A stretch of 43,973 bases of DNA from Rhodoferax sp. (GTDB lineage Bacteria > Pseudomonadota > Gammaproteobacteria > Burkholderiales > Burkholderiaceae_C): the NCBI GenBank assembly GCA_020048895.1, contig JAIFLV010000137.1, positions 1 to 43,973 of the forward strand, written 5' to 3'. Position 1 is the stretch's first letter. Every line of letters starts with the position of its first letter. Below, piece by piece: positions 1 to 8,790 of this stretch. Both the position numbers and the translations under genes were made by a program. The notes below the pieces were generated by a model. The model had not been told where the DNA came from, searched no databases, and saw only the letters and a program-made list of their open reading frames with translations.

Positions 1-2
1 TG

Positions 3-554
3 GGCATGCTGTTTCAGTTTGGTGCGTTGTTTACCGACTTGTCGGTGTTTGACAATGTGGCGTTCCCGTTGCGCGAACACACGGACCTGTCCGAGAGCCT
101 GATTCGTGACATTGTGCTGATGAAGCTTAACGCCGTGGGTCTTCGCGGTGCGGCCCAGCTTCGCATCTCCGAAGTCTCCGGGGGCATGGCACGCCGTGTC
201 GCCCTGGCGCGCGCCATTGTGCTGGACCCCCAACTCATCATGTACGACGAACCCTTTGCCGGGTTGGATCTGGTGTCCATGGGCGTGGCTGCGAAACTGA
301 TTCGTACGCTCAATGACATTACCGGCGCGACATCGCTTTTGGTGTCGCACGACGTTCCGCAGTGCATGGCGATCAGCGACCATGTGGTGCTTTTTGCCAA
401 CCAGGGGCGCATCGTGGCCCAGGGAACGCCCGCCGAGTTGATGGCATCGACCGACCCGGAGACTCGCCAGTTCATTCATGGCGAACCCGACGGCCCCATC
501 AACTTCCACTACCCCGCCAAATCCGTGCGTGAAGAATTCGGGGTGGGTGCCTGA
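3..554 (+). CDS. mlaF: MlaF, phospholipid ABC transporter ATPase (5' end outside window)
   Basis: ATPase of the MlaFEDB inner-membrane complex that moves phospholipids between the periplasmic carrier MlaC and the inner membrane. The reading frame is open to the left edge, so the N-terminus with Walker A is missing. The visible 183 codons hold the Q-loop region (LFQFGALF), the ABC signature (VSGGMARR), Walker B (LIMYDEPFAGLD) and the H-switch (LLVSHD), in normal order. The internal ATG near position 6 is not taken as the start, because the Q-loop cannot begin a protein of this family. The stop overlaps the mlaE start by one base, so translation is probably coupled. Confidence 0.93.
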   Translation, partial: GMLFQFGALFTDLSVFDNVAFPLREHTDLSESLIRDIVLMKLNAVGLRGAAQLRISEVSGGMARRVALARAIVLDPQLIMYDEPFAGLDLVSMGVAAKLIRTLNDITGATSLLVSHDVPQCMAISDHVVLFANQGRIVAQGTPAELMASTDPETRQFIHGEPDGPINFHYPAKSVREEFGVGA

Positions 555-1345
555 TGCTGCCGATGCTCAATTTCATGGCGGGACTGGGGCAACGTACGAT
601 TGTGCTCATGGCCTCGCTTGGGCACGCGGCCCTGTTTTTTGGAACCCTGCTCAAGGCGCTTGGCCCCGCCTTGCGCCGACCCTACCTGGTGGTGGTGCAG
701 GTACACGCAGTGGGCAATCGCTCGTTGTTGATCATTCTCGCCTCCGGCCTGGCAGTGGGCTTTGTACTGGCGCTTCAGATGTACTACGCGCTGGTTATTT
801 ACGGTGCCTCGGAGTCGTTAGGCCTCATTGTCAACCTGGCGCTGGTGCGAGAACTTGGGCCGGTGGTCGCAGCTTTGCTGTTTGCCGGCCGCGCCGGGAC
901 TTCGCTGACGGCGGAAATCGGGCTGATGAAGGCGGGTGAACAGATCGCAGCCATGGACCTGATGGCAGTGGACCCGACGCAGCGCATTCTGGCACCGCGA
1001 TTTCTCGGTGGTGTCATTTCCATGCCGATTCTCGCGATCCTGTTTTCCGCGGTTGGCATCATTGGTGCCTACATCGTGGCAGTATTGCTGATCGGAATTG
1101 ATGCAGGCAATTTTTGGTCCATCATGCAAAGCCGTGTGGATGTTGTGCGTGACATCGGTAACGGTGTTGTCAAGAGCGCGGTTTTTGGTGTGATTTGCAC
1201 CTTCATCGCTCTCTATCAGGGCTTTGAGACGGAGGCAACGCCTGAAGGTGTGGCGTATGCAACGACCCGCACTGTCGTATTTTCTTCGCTGGGCATTCTC
1301 TTCATGGACTTCATTTTGACCGCCCTGATGTTCTCGACCAAGTGA
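554..1345 (+). CDS. mlaE: MlaE, phospholipid ABC transporter permease
   Basis: Integral membrane permease of the Mla system. The 263-residue product is the usual family length and is almost entirely hydrophobic, with about five or six membrane segments. It contains the family hallmark around LVRELGPVVAALLFAGRAG followed by a Thr/Ser-Glu segment (TSLTAEIG). The start ATG sits in a TGATG junction with mlaF. It is followed by mlaD, as in other Mla operons. Confidence 0.95.
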   Translation: MLPMLNFMAGLGQRTIVLMASLGHAALFFGTLLKALGPALRRPYLVVVQVHAVGNRSLLIILASGLAVGFVLALQMYYALVIYGASESLGLIVNLALVRELGPVVAALLFAGRAGTSLTAEIGLMKAGEQIAAMDLMAVDPTQRILAPRFLGGVISMPILAILFSAVGIIGAYIVAVLLIGIDAGNFWSIMQSRVDVVRDIGNGVVKSAVFGVICTFIALYQGFETEATPEGVAYATTRTVVFSSLGILFMDFILTALMFSTK

Positions 1346-1377
1346 ACCCGTCAGGCACGAACCTAACCGCAACCACT

Positions 1378-1863
1378 ATGCAAAAAAGAAACACTGAAAT
1401 ACTTGTCGGCGCATTTGTCATGCTGGGCTTCCTGGGGCTGGTGTTCCTGGCACTCAAGGCCGCCAACCTGGGCAGTTTCTCGGCTTCGACGGGCGATTAC
1501 GTCATCAAGGCCCGATTTGAAAATGTTGGCGGGCTCAAACCCAAAGCCGCGGTGAGGAGTGCGGGCGTTGTCGTTGGACGGGTCGAATCAATAGACTTTG
1601 ATGACAAGACTTTTCAGGCGCGTGTAACGCTGAATATGGACAGCCGTCACGCCTTTCCCAAAGACAGCTCGCTCAAGATCTTGACCAGTGGCTTGCTCGG
1701 AGAGCAGTACATGGGCATTGAGGCTGGTGCCGCTGCAGAAAACCTGGTGTCCGGTGATGTGGTCAGCGCTACGCAGTCCGCCGTGGTGCTGGAGAATCTG
1801 ATCAGCCAGTTCCTCTACAGCAAGGCTTCAGACGGCGGCATGGTCGATCTGACCAAGAAGTAG
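1378..1863 (+). CDS. mlaD: MlaD, MCE-domain lipid-binding subunit
   Basis: Periplasmic substrate-binding subunit anchored in the inner membrane, a hexameric MCE ring in the Mla complex. From the ATG at 1378 the protein is 161 residues: a short basic start (MQKRNTE), one membrane segment (about residues 7-28), then the MCE domain with FENVGGLKPKAAVR and GVVVGRV, and a typical LLGEQYMGIEAG segment. A GTG at 1342 overlapping the mlaE stop is in frame, but its extra 12 residues lie before the family's usual start. Confidence 0.92.
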   Translation: MQKRNTEILVGAFVMLGFLGLVFLALKAANLGSFSASTGDYVIKARFENVGGLKPKAAVRSAGVVVGRVESIDFDDKTFQARVTLNMDSRHAFPKDSSLKILTSGLLGEQYMGIEAGAAAENLVSGDVVSATQSAVVLENLISQFLYSKASDGGMVDLTKK

Positions 1864-1883
1864 TTTGGGAAGTCGTCGGTGCC

Positions 1884-2609
1884 ATGGCTTTAGCGAAATT
1901 TCCCAGGTCATTCCACCGCTTGGCTTTGCTGGCGGTTTTGCTGCTGTTGCAGGCGTGTGCCACGGTCAGCAGTCCCGACCGCCGCGATCCACTGGAGTCC
2001 ATGAACCGCAGCGTCTTTGAGTTCAATGAAGCCCTGGACCGTGTGGTGATGAGGCCGGTGGCTACGGTCTATCAGAATGTGACACCGTCCTGGATGCGCA
2101 AGGGCGTTACCAACTTCTTCAACAACCTGGAAGATGTCTGGTCCATAGTGAACAACGCTCTGCAACTGCGCGGTCAGGATACGGGCGATAGCATTGCACG
2201 TGTCATGGTCAATTCCACGGTGGGACTGTTGGGTTTGGTGGATGTGGCCAGCGATCTCAACGTGGAGCGGCGTACGGCCAATTTCGGGTTGACCCTGGGT
2301 CGTTGGGGCATGCAGCCCGGGCCTTATCTGGTGCTTCCCCTTTTGGGTCCGTCAACGCTGAGAGACTCTGCCGCGTTGTCGGTGGACTGGCAGGGTAATG
2401 TCGTCAACACCGTGGACGACACCGCAACGCGCAATGGCTTGACTGCTACCAACATCGTAAACTTGCGCGCGACCTACCTGAGCGCAGGATCGATTGTGGA
2501 CGGTGCCGCGCTGGACAAGTACAGCTTTATGCGTGAAGCGTATTTGCAGCGGCGTCGCAGCCAGGTGTTTGATGGAGATCCTCCAGAGGAAGAGGCCCCC
2601 GGGCCTTGA
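1884..2609 (+). CDS. mlaA: MlaA (VacJ) outer-membrane lipoprotein
   Basis: Outer-membrane lipoprotein that extracts mislocalised phospholipids from the outer leaflet and passes them to MlaC. It has a lipoprotein signal with lipobox LQAC, the lipidated Cys being residue 25. The mature part shows the VacJ hallmarks: DPLESMNRSVFEFNEALD, an NFFNNLEDVWS-type region, and RWGMQPGPYLVLPLLGPS. Its place inside the mla operon differs from E. coli, where mlaA is elsewhere, but is usual in beta-proteobacteria. Length 241. Confidence 0.95.
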   Translation: MALAKFPRSFHRLALLAVLLLLQACATVSSPDRRDPLESMNRSVFEFNEALDRVVMRPVATVYQNVTPSWMRKGVTNFFNNLEDVWSIVNNALQLRGQDTGDSIARVMVNSTVGLLGLVDVASDLNVERRTANFGLTLGRWGMQPGPYLVLPLLGPSTLRDSAALSVDWQGNVVNTVDDTATRNGLTATNIVNLRATYLSAGSIVDGAALDKYSFMREAYLQRRRSQVFDGDPPEEEAPGP

Positions 2610-2641
2610 GTTTTGTTTTGAATTGGCAACAGAAAGACGCT

Positions 2642-3280
2642 ATGAAACGACAATTTTTGCGACAGATTCTGGCAATTTGCTTGACCGCGCTGGTGTCCAG
2701 CGGGATCACGGTTGCCCATGCGCAGGACGAGACGGCCGATGGTTTGATCAAGCGTCTGTCGACCGATGTGCTTGACACCATCAAGGCCGACAAAGCTAAC
2801 TTGGTTGGGGATATTTCCAAAGTCGTGGCGCTGGTGGATACCCGCATCATGCCCAACGTGAATTTTCAGCGCATGACTTCTTCTGCGGTCGGGCCGGCAT
2901 GGCGCCAGGCCACACCCGAGCAACAAAAGCGCTTGCAGGAGGAATTCAAGGTTTTGCTGGTACGCACCTATGCGGGTGCGCTTTCACAGGTCAGCGACCA
3001 GACGATCAGCATGAAGCCCATGCGTGCCTCGCCCGAGGACAAAGAGGTTTTGGTTCGGACCGAGGTGAAAGGCAAGGGAGATCCGATCCAGCTCGAATAC
3101 CGCCTGGAGAAGACGCCCGGACAAGGTGCGGGCTGGAAAATCTACAACCTCAACGTGCTGGGCGTATGGCTCGTGGAGACCTACCGCAGCCAGTTCGCAC
3201 AGGAAGTCAATGCCAAGGGTATCGATGGCCTGATTGCGTCGCTGGCCGAGCGCAACAAAGCCAACAGCAAGAAAGCCTGA
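2642..3280 (+). CDS. mlaC: MlaC, periplasmic phospholipid carrier
   Basis: Soluble periplasmic shuttle between the MlaA complex and MlaFEDB. I start at ATG 2642 because it gives a clean Sec signal peptide (about residues 1-27, cleavage after AHA). An upstream in-frame TTG would only add an implausible tail. The family core (Tol_Tol_Ttg2 fold) is visible: RIMPNVNFQRMTSSAVG, RQATPEQQKRLQEEF, LLVRTYAGAL, and a C-terminal segment GWKIYNLNVLGVWLVETYR. Length 212 residues. Confidence 0.93.
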   Translation: MKRQFLRQILAICLTALVSSGITVAHAQDETADGLIKRLSTDVLDTIKADKANLVGDISKVVALVDTRIMPNVNFQRMTSSAVGPAWRQATPEQQKRLQEEFKVLLVRTYAGALSQVSDQTISMKPMRASPEDKEVLVRTEVKGKGDPIQLEYRLEKTPGQGAGWKIYNLNVLGVWLVETYRSQFAQEVNAKGIDGLIASLAERNKANSKKA

Positions 3281-3281
3281 T

Positions 3282-3548
3282 GTGTTGCGCCTGCCAGCGG
3301 AGTTAAACCACGCCAGCGCCAATGCGTGTCTGGCGCAACTGGCCGAGGGGCTCAGCACCGAAGCCGCCGAGGTGGTGGTTGACGCGCAGGCGCTGCAACA
3401 CTTCGACTCTTCGGCGTTGGCGGTGCTGATTGAATTTAGACGTGCCTGCTCAGGTGCCGGTAAGGCCCTGATTGTGCAGGGGTTGCCGCCGCGATTGCGC
3501 GATCTGGCGGCGTTGTATGGTGTCGAAGAATTGCTCCTCTCCGCCTGA
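3282..3548 (+). CDS. mlaB: MlaB, STAS-domain subunit of the Mla complex
   Basis: Small cytoplasmic STAS protein that binds MlaF and is needed for complex assembly. The likely start is GTG 3282, one base after the mlaC stop, giving 88 residues. The STAS pattern is clear: AEVVVDAQALQHFDSSALAVLIEFRR, with the DSSAL loop in place of the anti-sigma-antagonist phosphosite motif. An upstream in-frame ATG at 3234 lies inside mlaC and would add an arginine-rich shadow sequence, so it was not chosen. Confidence 0.85.
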   Translation: MLRLPAELNHASANACLAQLAEGLSTEAAEVVVDAQALQHFDSSALAVLIEFRRACSGAGKALIVQGLPPRLRDLAALYGVEELLLSA

Positions 3549-3579
3549 AAACTTGTGCCGCTTAGAATGGCGGCCTCCC

Positions 3580-4521
3580 ATGACAGCGATTTCCTTCCAA
3601 ACCGTCTCCAAGTCCTATGCGTCACCGCGCGGCCCCAAAGGGACACAATTTTTGGCGCTTGACGGTGTCCAGTTGGACATTGAGGAAGGCGAATTTTTTG
3701 GACTGTTAGGCCCCAACGGCGCGGGCAAAACCACCATGATCAGCATCCTGGCCGGTCTCACCCGGGCCACCAGCGGTCGGGTGACGGTGATGGGCAGTGA
3801 TGTACAGGCCGATTACGCCGCTGCGCGACGCAAACTTGGCATCGTGCCGCAGGAACTCGTGTTCGACCCGTTCTTCAACGTGCGCGAAGCCTTGCGGTTT
3901 CAGTCGGGCTACTTCGGCATTCGCAACAACGACGCCTGGATTGACGAGTTGCTGCAGAGCCTGGGACTGGCCGACAAGGCGGGTGCCAACATGCGCCAAC
4001 TCTCCGGCGGCATGAAGCGCCGCATGTTGGTGGCGCAGGCCCTGGTCCATAAGCCGCCAGTCATAGTGCTCGACGAGCCCACTGCCGGCGTGGATGTGGA
4101 ACTGCGCCAGACCCTGTGGCAGTTCATCGCCAAGCTCAACAAGCATGGTAATACGGTCTTGCTGACCACCCATTATCTGGAAGAAGCTGAGGCGCTGTGC
4201 GGCCGCATCGCCATGCTCAAGATCGGCAAGATCGTCGCGCTGGACCGAACCAGTGAGTTGCTCAAGTCGGCGTCGGGCAACGTGCTGCGCTTCAAGACCA
4301 ACGGTGCGCTTCCCGCGGCACTTGCAGCCAATGCGCGTGTGACCGGCAGCGTGGTGCAGTTGCCGGCCAACGACGCGCTGGCCATTGAAAAAATACTCGC
4401 GACCGTGCGGGAAGCAGGGCTGGTGGTGGAAGACGTGGAAATGCGCAAGGCCGACCTGGAGGATGTTTTCATTGACATCATGAACCGCAGCGGGAAAAGA
4501 GTGGAGGGTGTAACAGCATGA
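3580..4521 (+). CDS. ABC-2 exporter ATPase, YadG-like
   Basis: ATP-binding subunit of a two-gene ABC-2 exporter with the next gene; the substrate is unknown. From ATG 3580 the protein is 313 residues with Walker A GPNGAGKT at 44-51, signature LSGGMKRR, Walker B PPVIVLDEPTAGVD and H-loop LLTTHYLEEAE. The in-frame extension up to 3472 overlaps mlaB and is Cys/Arg-rich noise. The stop overlaps the permease start in an ATGA junction. It resembles E. coli YadG, and the yadGH-like pair commonly follows the mla genes in Burkholderiales. Confidence 0.9.
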   Translation: MTAISFQTVSKSYASPRGPKGTQFLALDGVQLDIEEGEFFGLLGPNGAGKTTMISILAGLTRATSGRVTVMGSDVQADYAAARRKLGIVPQELVFDPFFNVREALRFQSGYFGIRNNDAWIDELLQSLGLADKAGANMRQLSGGMKRRMLVAQALVHKPPVIVLDEPTAGVDVELRQTLWQFIAKLNKHGNTVLLTTHYLEEAEALCGRIAMLKIGKIVALDRTSELLKSASGNVLRFKTNGALPAALAANARVTGSVVQLPANDALAIEKILATVREAGLVVEDVEMRKADLEDVFIDIMNRSGKRVEGVTA

Positions 4522-5273
4522 ACGGCTGGACCATGCTCTTTTACAAGGAGGTCCTGCGCTTCTGGAAAGTGGGGTTCCAGACGGTTGCAGCCCCCATTCT
4601 GACCGCCATGCTGTACCTGCTGATCTTCGGGCACGTGCTCGAAGACCATGTGAAGGTCTACGACACGGTGCGCTACACCGCGTTTCTGGTGCCCGGCCTG
4701 GTCATGATGAGCGTGCTGCAGAACGCGTTTGCCAATAGCTCGTCCTCGCTCATTCAGAGCAAGATCATGGGCAACCTGGTGTTTCTGCTGCTCACGCCGC
4801 TATCAGAGTGGAGCTGGTTTGTGGCCTACGTGGGCTCGAGCATCGTGCGTGGCCTGGTCGTGGGCGGCGGTGTGCTGCTGGTCACCGTGTGGTTTACCTC
4901 GCTGAGTTTTGTGGCGCCCTTGTGGATCGTGGTGTTTGCCCTGGCCGGTGCAGCCCTTATGGGTGCGCTGGGTTTGATTGCGGGTCTGTGGGCTGAAAAG
5001 TTTGACCAGCTCGCGGCGTTTCAGAACTTCGTCATCATGCCCATGACTTTTCTGAGTGGCGTGTTTTATTCCATTGGCTCGCTGCCCCCGTTCTGGCAGG
5101 GCCTGAGCCATTTCAATCCATTCTTTTACATGATCGACGGCTTTCGCTATGGCTTCTTTGGCGTGAGCGATGCATCGCCCTGGCTGAGCCTGGCGATTGT
5201 GGGCGCCGCGCTGGTCGTGGTCAGCACCATTGCCATGCGCTTGTTGCGCAGTGGCTACAAGATTCGCAGTTAA
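4518..5273 (+). CDS. ABC-2 exporter permease, YadH-like
   Basis: Membrane partner of the preceding ATPase. The 251-residue protein shows about six hydrophobic segments and the ABC2_membrane pattern, including the FLVPGLVMMSVLQNAFANSS stretch and the late PMTFLSGVFYSIGSLPP motif typical of the YadH/NodJ branch. It overlaps the ATPase gene by four bases. The role is inferred from family and pairing; the transported molecule is unknown, possibly an envelope component given the mla neighbours. Confidence 0.9.
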   Translation: MNGWTMLFYKEVLRFWKVGFQTVAAPILTAMLYLLIFGHVLEDHVKVYDTVRYTAFLVPGLVMMSVLQNAFANSSSSLIQSKIMGNLVFLLLTPLSEWSWFVAYVGSSIVRGLVVGGGVLLVTVWFTSLSFVAPLWIVVFALAGAALMGALGLIAGLWAEKFDQLAAFQNFVIMPMTFLSGVFYSIGSLPPFWQGLSHFNPFFYMIDGFRYGFFGVSDASPWLSLAIVGAALVVVSTIAMRLLRSGYKIRS

Positions 5274-5282
5274 CTTTTTCCA

Positions 5283-5531
5283 ATGCTTATGACCGCTGAC
5301 GACATCAAACAACTCATTGTGGCGGGTTTGCCCTGTGCGCATTGCGAACTCACCGGCGATGGCCGCCACTGGTACGCCACCGTCGTGTCAACGGCGTTCG
5401 AAGGTCTGCGTCCCATTCAGCGCCACCAGCGCGTGTACGCCACTATGGGCCAGCGCATGCAGACCGACGAAGTGCATGCCCTGTCGATGAAGACCTTTAC
5501 GCCTGCCGAATGGGCTGCGCGCGCAACCTGA
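5283..5531 (+). CDS. BolA-family protein, IbaG/YrbA-like
   Basis: Small BolA/IbaG protein that in studied bacteria binds monothiol glutaredoxin with a [2Fe-2S] cluster. The 82-residue product has the family pattern: CELTGDGRHWYATVVSTAFEG (central beta strands), then RPIQRHQRVYATMG and a C-terminal EVHALSMKTFTPAEW. In E. coli ibaG follows mlaFEDCB and precedes murA. Here murA is absent and hisG starts immediately after the stop. Confidence 0.9.
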   Translation: MLMTADDIKQLIVAGLPCAHCELTGDGRHWYATVVSTAFEGLRPIQRHQRVYATMGQRMQTDEVHALSMKTFTPAEWAARAT

Positions 5532-5534
5532 GTG

Positions 5535-6197
5535 ATGACGATGCCAGCCGACATGATTACCCTTGCGCTGTCCAAGGGGCGCATCTTCGAGGAGACCGTG
5601 CCACTGCTCAAGGCCGCCGGCATCGAGGTGCTGGACGATCCGGAGAAGTCGCGCAAGCTCATCCTTGAGACCAACCAGGCCCACGTCAGGGTCTTGGTGG
5701 TGCGTGCCACCGATGTCCCTACCTATGTGCAGTACGGTGGGGCGGACCTGGGCATTACCGGCAAGGACACCTTGCTCGAACATGGCAGTCAGGGGTTGTA
5801 CACGCCGCTGGACCTGCAAATTGCCAAGTGCCGCATCAGCGTGGCCGTGCGGGCCGATTTTGATTACGCGTCGGCTGTCAAACAGGGTTCACGCCTGAAA
5901 GTGGCTACCAAGTACGTGGCAATTGCGCGCGAGTTTTTTGCCACCAAAGGCGTGCACGTTGACCTGATCAAGCTCTATGGCAGCATGGAGCTGGCACCTT
6001 TGGTGGGGCTGGCCGATGCCATTGTCGACCTGGTGTCCACTGGCAATACCCTGAAGGCCAATCATCTGGTGGAAGTGGAGCGCATTATGGACATCAGTTC
6101 CCGGCTGGTCGTAAATCAGGCCGCACTGAAGCTCAAGCGCGAGCCCTTACGCAAGATTATTGATGCCTTTTCGGTTGCTGTCGCGGCGTCGAACTAA
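5535..6197 (+). CDS. hisG: HisG, ATP phosphoribosyltransferase (short form)
   Basis: First step of histidine synthesis: ATP + PRPP to phosphoribosyl-ATP. The protein of about 220 residues lacks the C-terminal regulatory domain, so it is the short HisG that needs HisZ, which is not in this window. Motifs: [13 protein letters not shown] at the start, [15 protein letters not shown], and the PRPP-binding loop [17 protein letters not shown]. Several start codons are crowded here (GTG 5532, ATG 5535, 5541, 5553); the first begins directly after the BolA gene stop. Confidence 0.95.
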   Translation: MTMPADMITLALSKGRIFEETVPLLKAAGIEVLDDPEKSRKLILETNQAHVRVLVVRATDVPTYVQYGGADLGITGKDTLLEHGSQGLYTPLDLQIAKCRISVAVRADFDYASAVKQGSRLKVATKYVAIAREFFATKGVHVDLIKLYGSMELAPLVGLADAIVDLVSTGNTLKANHLVEVERIMDISSRLVVNQAALKLKREPLRKIIDAFSVAVAASN

Positions 6198-6209
6198 CAC
6201 CTTAATGCT

Positions 6210-7532
6210 ATGAAGTTTGTAGCTACTCCCGCACGCCTGTCAACCGCTGACGCCCGATTTGAGCAAGATTTCCAGGCGCGCCTGCATTGGGCGGCGGATA
6301 CCGATGCCGCCATCGAACAGCGCGTGGCAGATATCCTGACGGATGTGCAGGCCCGTGGCGATGCGGCGGTGCTGGAGTACACGGCACGGTTTGATGGCTT
6401 GCAAGTCGACTCTGTGGCGGCATTGGAGCTGACCCAGGCCGAGCTGAAGGCTGCGTTTGACTCTATTCCCACTGCCCAGCGTCTGGCGCTCGAGGCGGCG
6501 GCGCAACGCGTGCGCAGCTACCACGAGGCCCAGAAAAAGGAATGTGGTCAGAGCTGGAGCTATCGCGACCAGGACGGTTCCCTCCTGGGCCAAAAGGTCA
6601 CACCGCTGGACCGTGTCGGCATTTATGTGCCAGGTGGCAAGGCCACATATCCATCGTCTGTGCTGATGAATGCCATACCGGCGCACGTGGCGGGCGTCAG
6701 CGAAATCATCATGGTGGTGCCCACGCCGCGCGGCGAAAAGAACGCGATGGTGTTGGCTGCTGCCTACGTCGCTGGCGTGACACGCGCCTTCACCGTTGGC
6801 GGTGCCCAGGCGGTTGCGGCCCTGGCCTATGGCACTGCCACCATTCCCGCGGTGGACAAGATCACCGGGCCGGGCAACGCCTATGTGGCGTCTGCCAAGC
6901 GCCGCGTGTTTGGCAAGGTGGGCATCGACATGATCGCCGGCCCCAGTGAGATTTTGGTGCTGGCTGACGGCACCACGCCGCCCGACTGGGTGGCCATGGA
7001 CCTGTTTTCCCAGGCCGAGCACGATGAACTGGCGCAAAGCATTTTGCTGTGCCCCGATGCCGCCTACCTTGATGCCGTGCAGGTCGCCATCGACCGGCTA
7101 TTGCCCGAGATGCCGCGCGCGCAAATCATTGCCAAGAGCCTGAGTGACCGGGGTGCCTTGATTCTCACCCGCAGCATGGAGGAGGCCTGCGCCATTTCCA
7201 ACCGCATAGCGCCCGAGCATCTGGAGGTGAGCAGCCGCGACCCGCACCGCTGGGAGCCGCTGCTCAAGCACGCGGGTGCCATTTTCCTGGGGGCCTTTAC
7301 CAGTGAATCACTGGGCGACTACTGTGCTGGCCCCAACCATGTGTTGCCCACCTCGGGTACCGCGCGGTTCTCCAGTCCGCTGGGGGTCTACGACTTCCAG
7401 AAGCGGTCCAGCCTGATCGAGGTAAGCGAGGCGGGCGCTCAGGTGCTTGGCCCCATCGCTGCAGAGCTTGCTTATGGTGAGGGTTTGCAAGCCCATGCCC
7501 GGGCTGCCGAGATGCGCCTGAAAGCGCGATAA
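6210..7532 (+). CDS. hisD: HisD, histidinol dehydrogenase
   Basis: Catalyses the last two oxidations, histidinol to histidine, with NAD and zinc. The 440-residue length is standard. Motifs: [51 protein letters not shown], the zinc/catalytic region [12 protein letters not shown], and IAPEHLEV. The first codons are AT-rich and lie in a sequence resembling the tail hairpin of the dispersed repeat seen elsewhere in this window. The N-terminus still matches the family start ([18 protein letters not shown]), so the start is retained. Confidence 0.95.
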   Translation: MKFVATPARLSTADARFEQDFQARLHWAADTDAAIEQRVADILTDVQARGDAAVLEYTARFDGLQVDSVAALELTQAELKAAFDSIPTAQRLALEAAAQRVRSYHEAQKKECGQSWSYRDQDGSLLGQKVTPLDRVGIYVPGGKATYPSSVLMNAIPAHVAGVSEIIMVVPTPRGEKNAMVLAAAYVAGVTRAFTVGGAQAVAALAYGTATIPAVDKITGPGNAYVASAKRRVFGKVGIDMIAGPSEILVLADGTTPPDWVAMDLFSQAEHDELAQSILLCPDAAYLDAVQVAIDRLLPEMPRAQIIAKSLSDRGALILTRSMEEACAISNRIAPEHLEVSSRDPHRWEPLLKHAGAIFLGAFTSESLGDYCAGPNHVLPTSGTARFSSPLGVYDFQKRSSLIEVSEAGAQVLGPIAAELAYGEGLQAHARAAEMRLKAR

Positions 7533-7540
7533 CGACGGGT

Positions 7541-7876
7541 TCAGCCTTCGAGAAGGTTGAAATTGCGCAGCACGACGTACAAGCCGGTACCGGCCAATAT
7601 GCTCCACAGCGCATGCTTGCCCCGCCATTGCGCTACCACGACCAGCGCCACCGCCAGCAGCTCGGGCCACGGTCCATGCGGGTCGTTGATGGCAGCGCCG
7701 ACCACGGTATGGGTGAGCAGCAGTGTCATGATGGCCAGTGGCAGAAACTCCCCCAGGCTCTGCACCACGGGGTGCTTTTGCAGCCACTGCGCCGCCACAA
7801 AGGGTAGGGCGCGCAATGCAAAGGTCACCAGGCCCATGGCAACCAGCACAGACACAACGTAACCGCTGTCAAGCAT
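7541..7876 (-). CDS. azlD: AzlD-family branched-chain amino acid exporter subunit
   Basis: Small membrane subunit of an AzlCD-type exporter. The 111-residue protein from the ATG at 7876 has about four hydrophobic segments and the AzlD pattern TFALRALPFVAAQWLQKHP, then EFLPLAIMTLLLTHTV. Its start lies eight bases inside the end of azlC, indicating coupled translation. It ends eight bases from the hisD stop, tail to tail. The upstream in-frame extension is inside azlC and is rejected. Confidence 0.85.
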   Translation of the reverse strand: MLDSGYVVSVLVAMGLVTFALRALPFVAAQWLQKHPVVQSLGEFLPLAIMTLLLTHTVVGAAINDPHGPWPELLAVALVVVAQWRGKHALWSILAGTGLYVVLRNFNLLEG

Positions 7877-8558
7877 GTTCTGCGTGTTCCTTGTGCCGTC
7901 GCCGGGTATGCAGTACCAGTGCCACAGCCACACATACCGCAATGGCAATCACCAGGGCATGTTGCGGAGCCAGTGCATAGGCCAACGCATAGCTCGCCAA
8001 GGCGGCCCATAGCGGGGCCGATGCTGTGCGCGAGCGCCACTGCTCCACGGTGAGAACTGCAAACAGCGACGCCAGCGCAAAGTCGAGCCCGGTCAGCGTC
8101 ACCTGCGCCCGCGCTCCAATGACCGCGCCAATCAGGGTGCCCAATACCCACCATGCCTGGTTCAGCAACCCAATCACCAGCATCTGACGGTGGCTGGTAG
8201 CAGCGGGCATGGTGGTAAGTACCGAATAGGTCTCGTCAGTCAGCCCAAAGATCAGATACCAGCGTGAGAATTTTTCCTGCGGCAGTTTGTTGAGCAACGA
8301 CAAACCATAAAACACGTGGCGCAGGTTGACGATCGCAGTAGCCAGGGCAATGGCTCCCGCAGACAGTCCGGCGGCCAGCATCGGGATCATCATGTATTGC
8401 GCAGCACCAGCAAAGACCAGCACGCTGGCCAGCACGGCCATCCACCAGGCAGCGCCGGCCTGCACAAACAGGAAACCAAAGACGATTCCCAGCGGGATGT
8501 AGCCCACGGCCACCGGCGCGGTGAGCGCCAGTGCCGAAATTGGACGTGGCTGGTTCAA
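7869..8558 (-). CDS. azlC: AzlC-family branched-chain amino acid exporter permease
   Basis: Large subunit of an AzlCD-type amino acid exporter. Typical AzlC features are ALTAPVAVGYIPLGIVFGFL, AGAAQYMMIPMLAAG, IVNLRHVFYGLSL and YLIFGLTDETYSV, with about six or more hydrophobic segments. The start is uncertain. TTG 8558 overlaps the stop of the small upstream ORF by four bases and gives 229 residues, normal for the family. The longer frame to 8804 adds non-family sequence read out of frame over the upstream ORF. Confidence 0.85.
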   Translation of the reverse strand: MNQPRPISALALTAPVAVGYIPLGIVFGFLFVQAGAAWWMAVLASVLVFAGAAQYMMIPMLAAGLSAGAIALATAIVNLRHVFYGLSLLNKLPQEKFSRWYLIFGLTDETYSVLTTMPAATSHRQMLVIGLLNQAWWVLGTLIGAVIGARAQVTLTGLDFALASLFAVLTVEQWRSRTASAPLWAALASYALAYALAPQHALVIAIAVCVAVALVLHTRRRHKEHAEHA

Positions 8559-8776
8559 AAGTTGAAGCCCACCACCGCCGCAGGTCTGCGGTTGTGGGAA
8601 AGGGCAGCGCTGCGCTCCGTGGGTGACTCTGGCTTCATGCGAATCTCGCCCGAACCATCGATGCGGATCGCCTCGGGATGCTCCTTGCGGATGGCTTCTT
8701 CCGTGAAACGGGTAAACGTTGTCATCCAGCGGCCCGCCCACTGAATCTGCCAAAAATAGACCTCTTCCCTGATCAT
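8555..8776 (-). CDS. small protein of unknown function, first gene of the azl unit
   Basis: A 73-residue soluble protein starting at ATG 8776. I cannot assign a function. It has an aromatic N-terminus (EEVYFWQIQWAGRWMTT) and a polar middle (FTEEAIRKEHPEAIRIDGSG), which looks like a conserved small cytoplasmic protein rather than random translation. Its stop overlaps the proposed azlC start. A LexA-like inverted repeat lies 15-32 bases upstream of the start, so it may be DNA-damage induced. No membrane segment or signal peptide is present. Confidence 0.6.
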   Translation of the reverse strand: MIREEVYFWQIQWAGRWMTTFTRFTEEAIRKEHPEAIRIDGSGEIRMKPESPTERSAALSHNRRPAAVVGFNF

Positions 8777-8790
8777 TACACTCACTTTTA

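Noticed and set aside
7541..7560. TCAGCCTTCGAGAAGGTTGA hairpin as a terminator between hisD and azlD
   Set aside because: A short stem with a wobble pair within the azlD end and no T-run on either strand.
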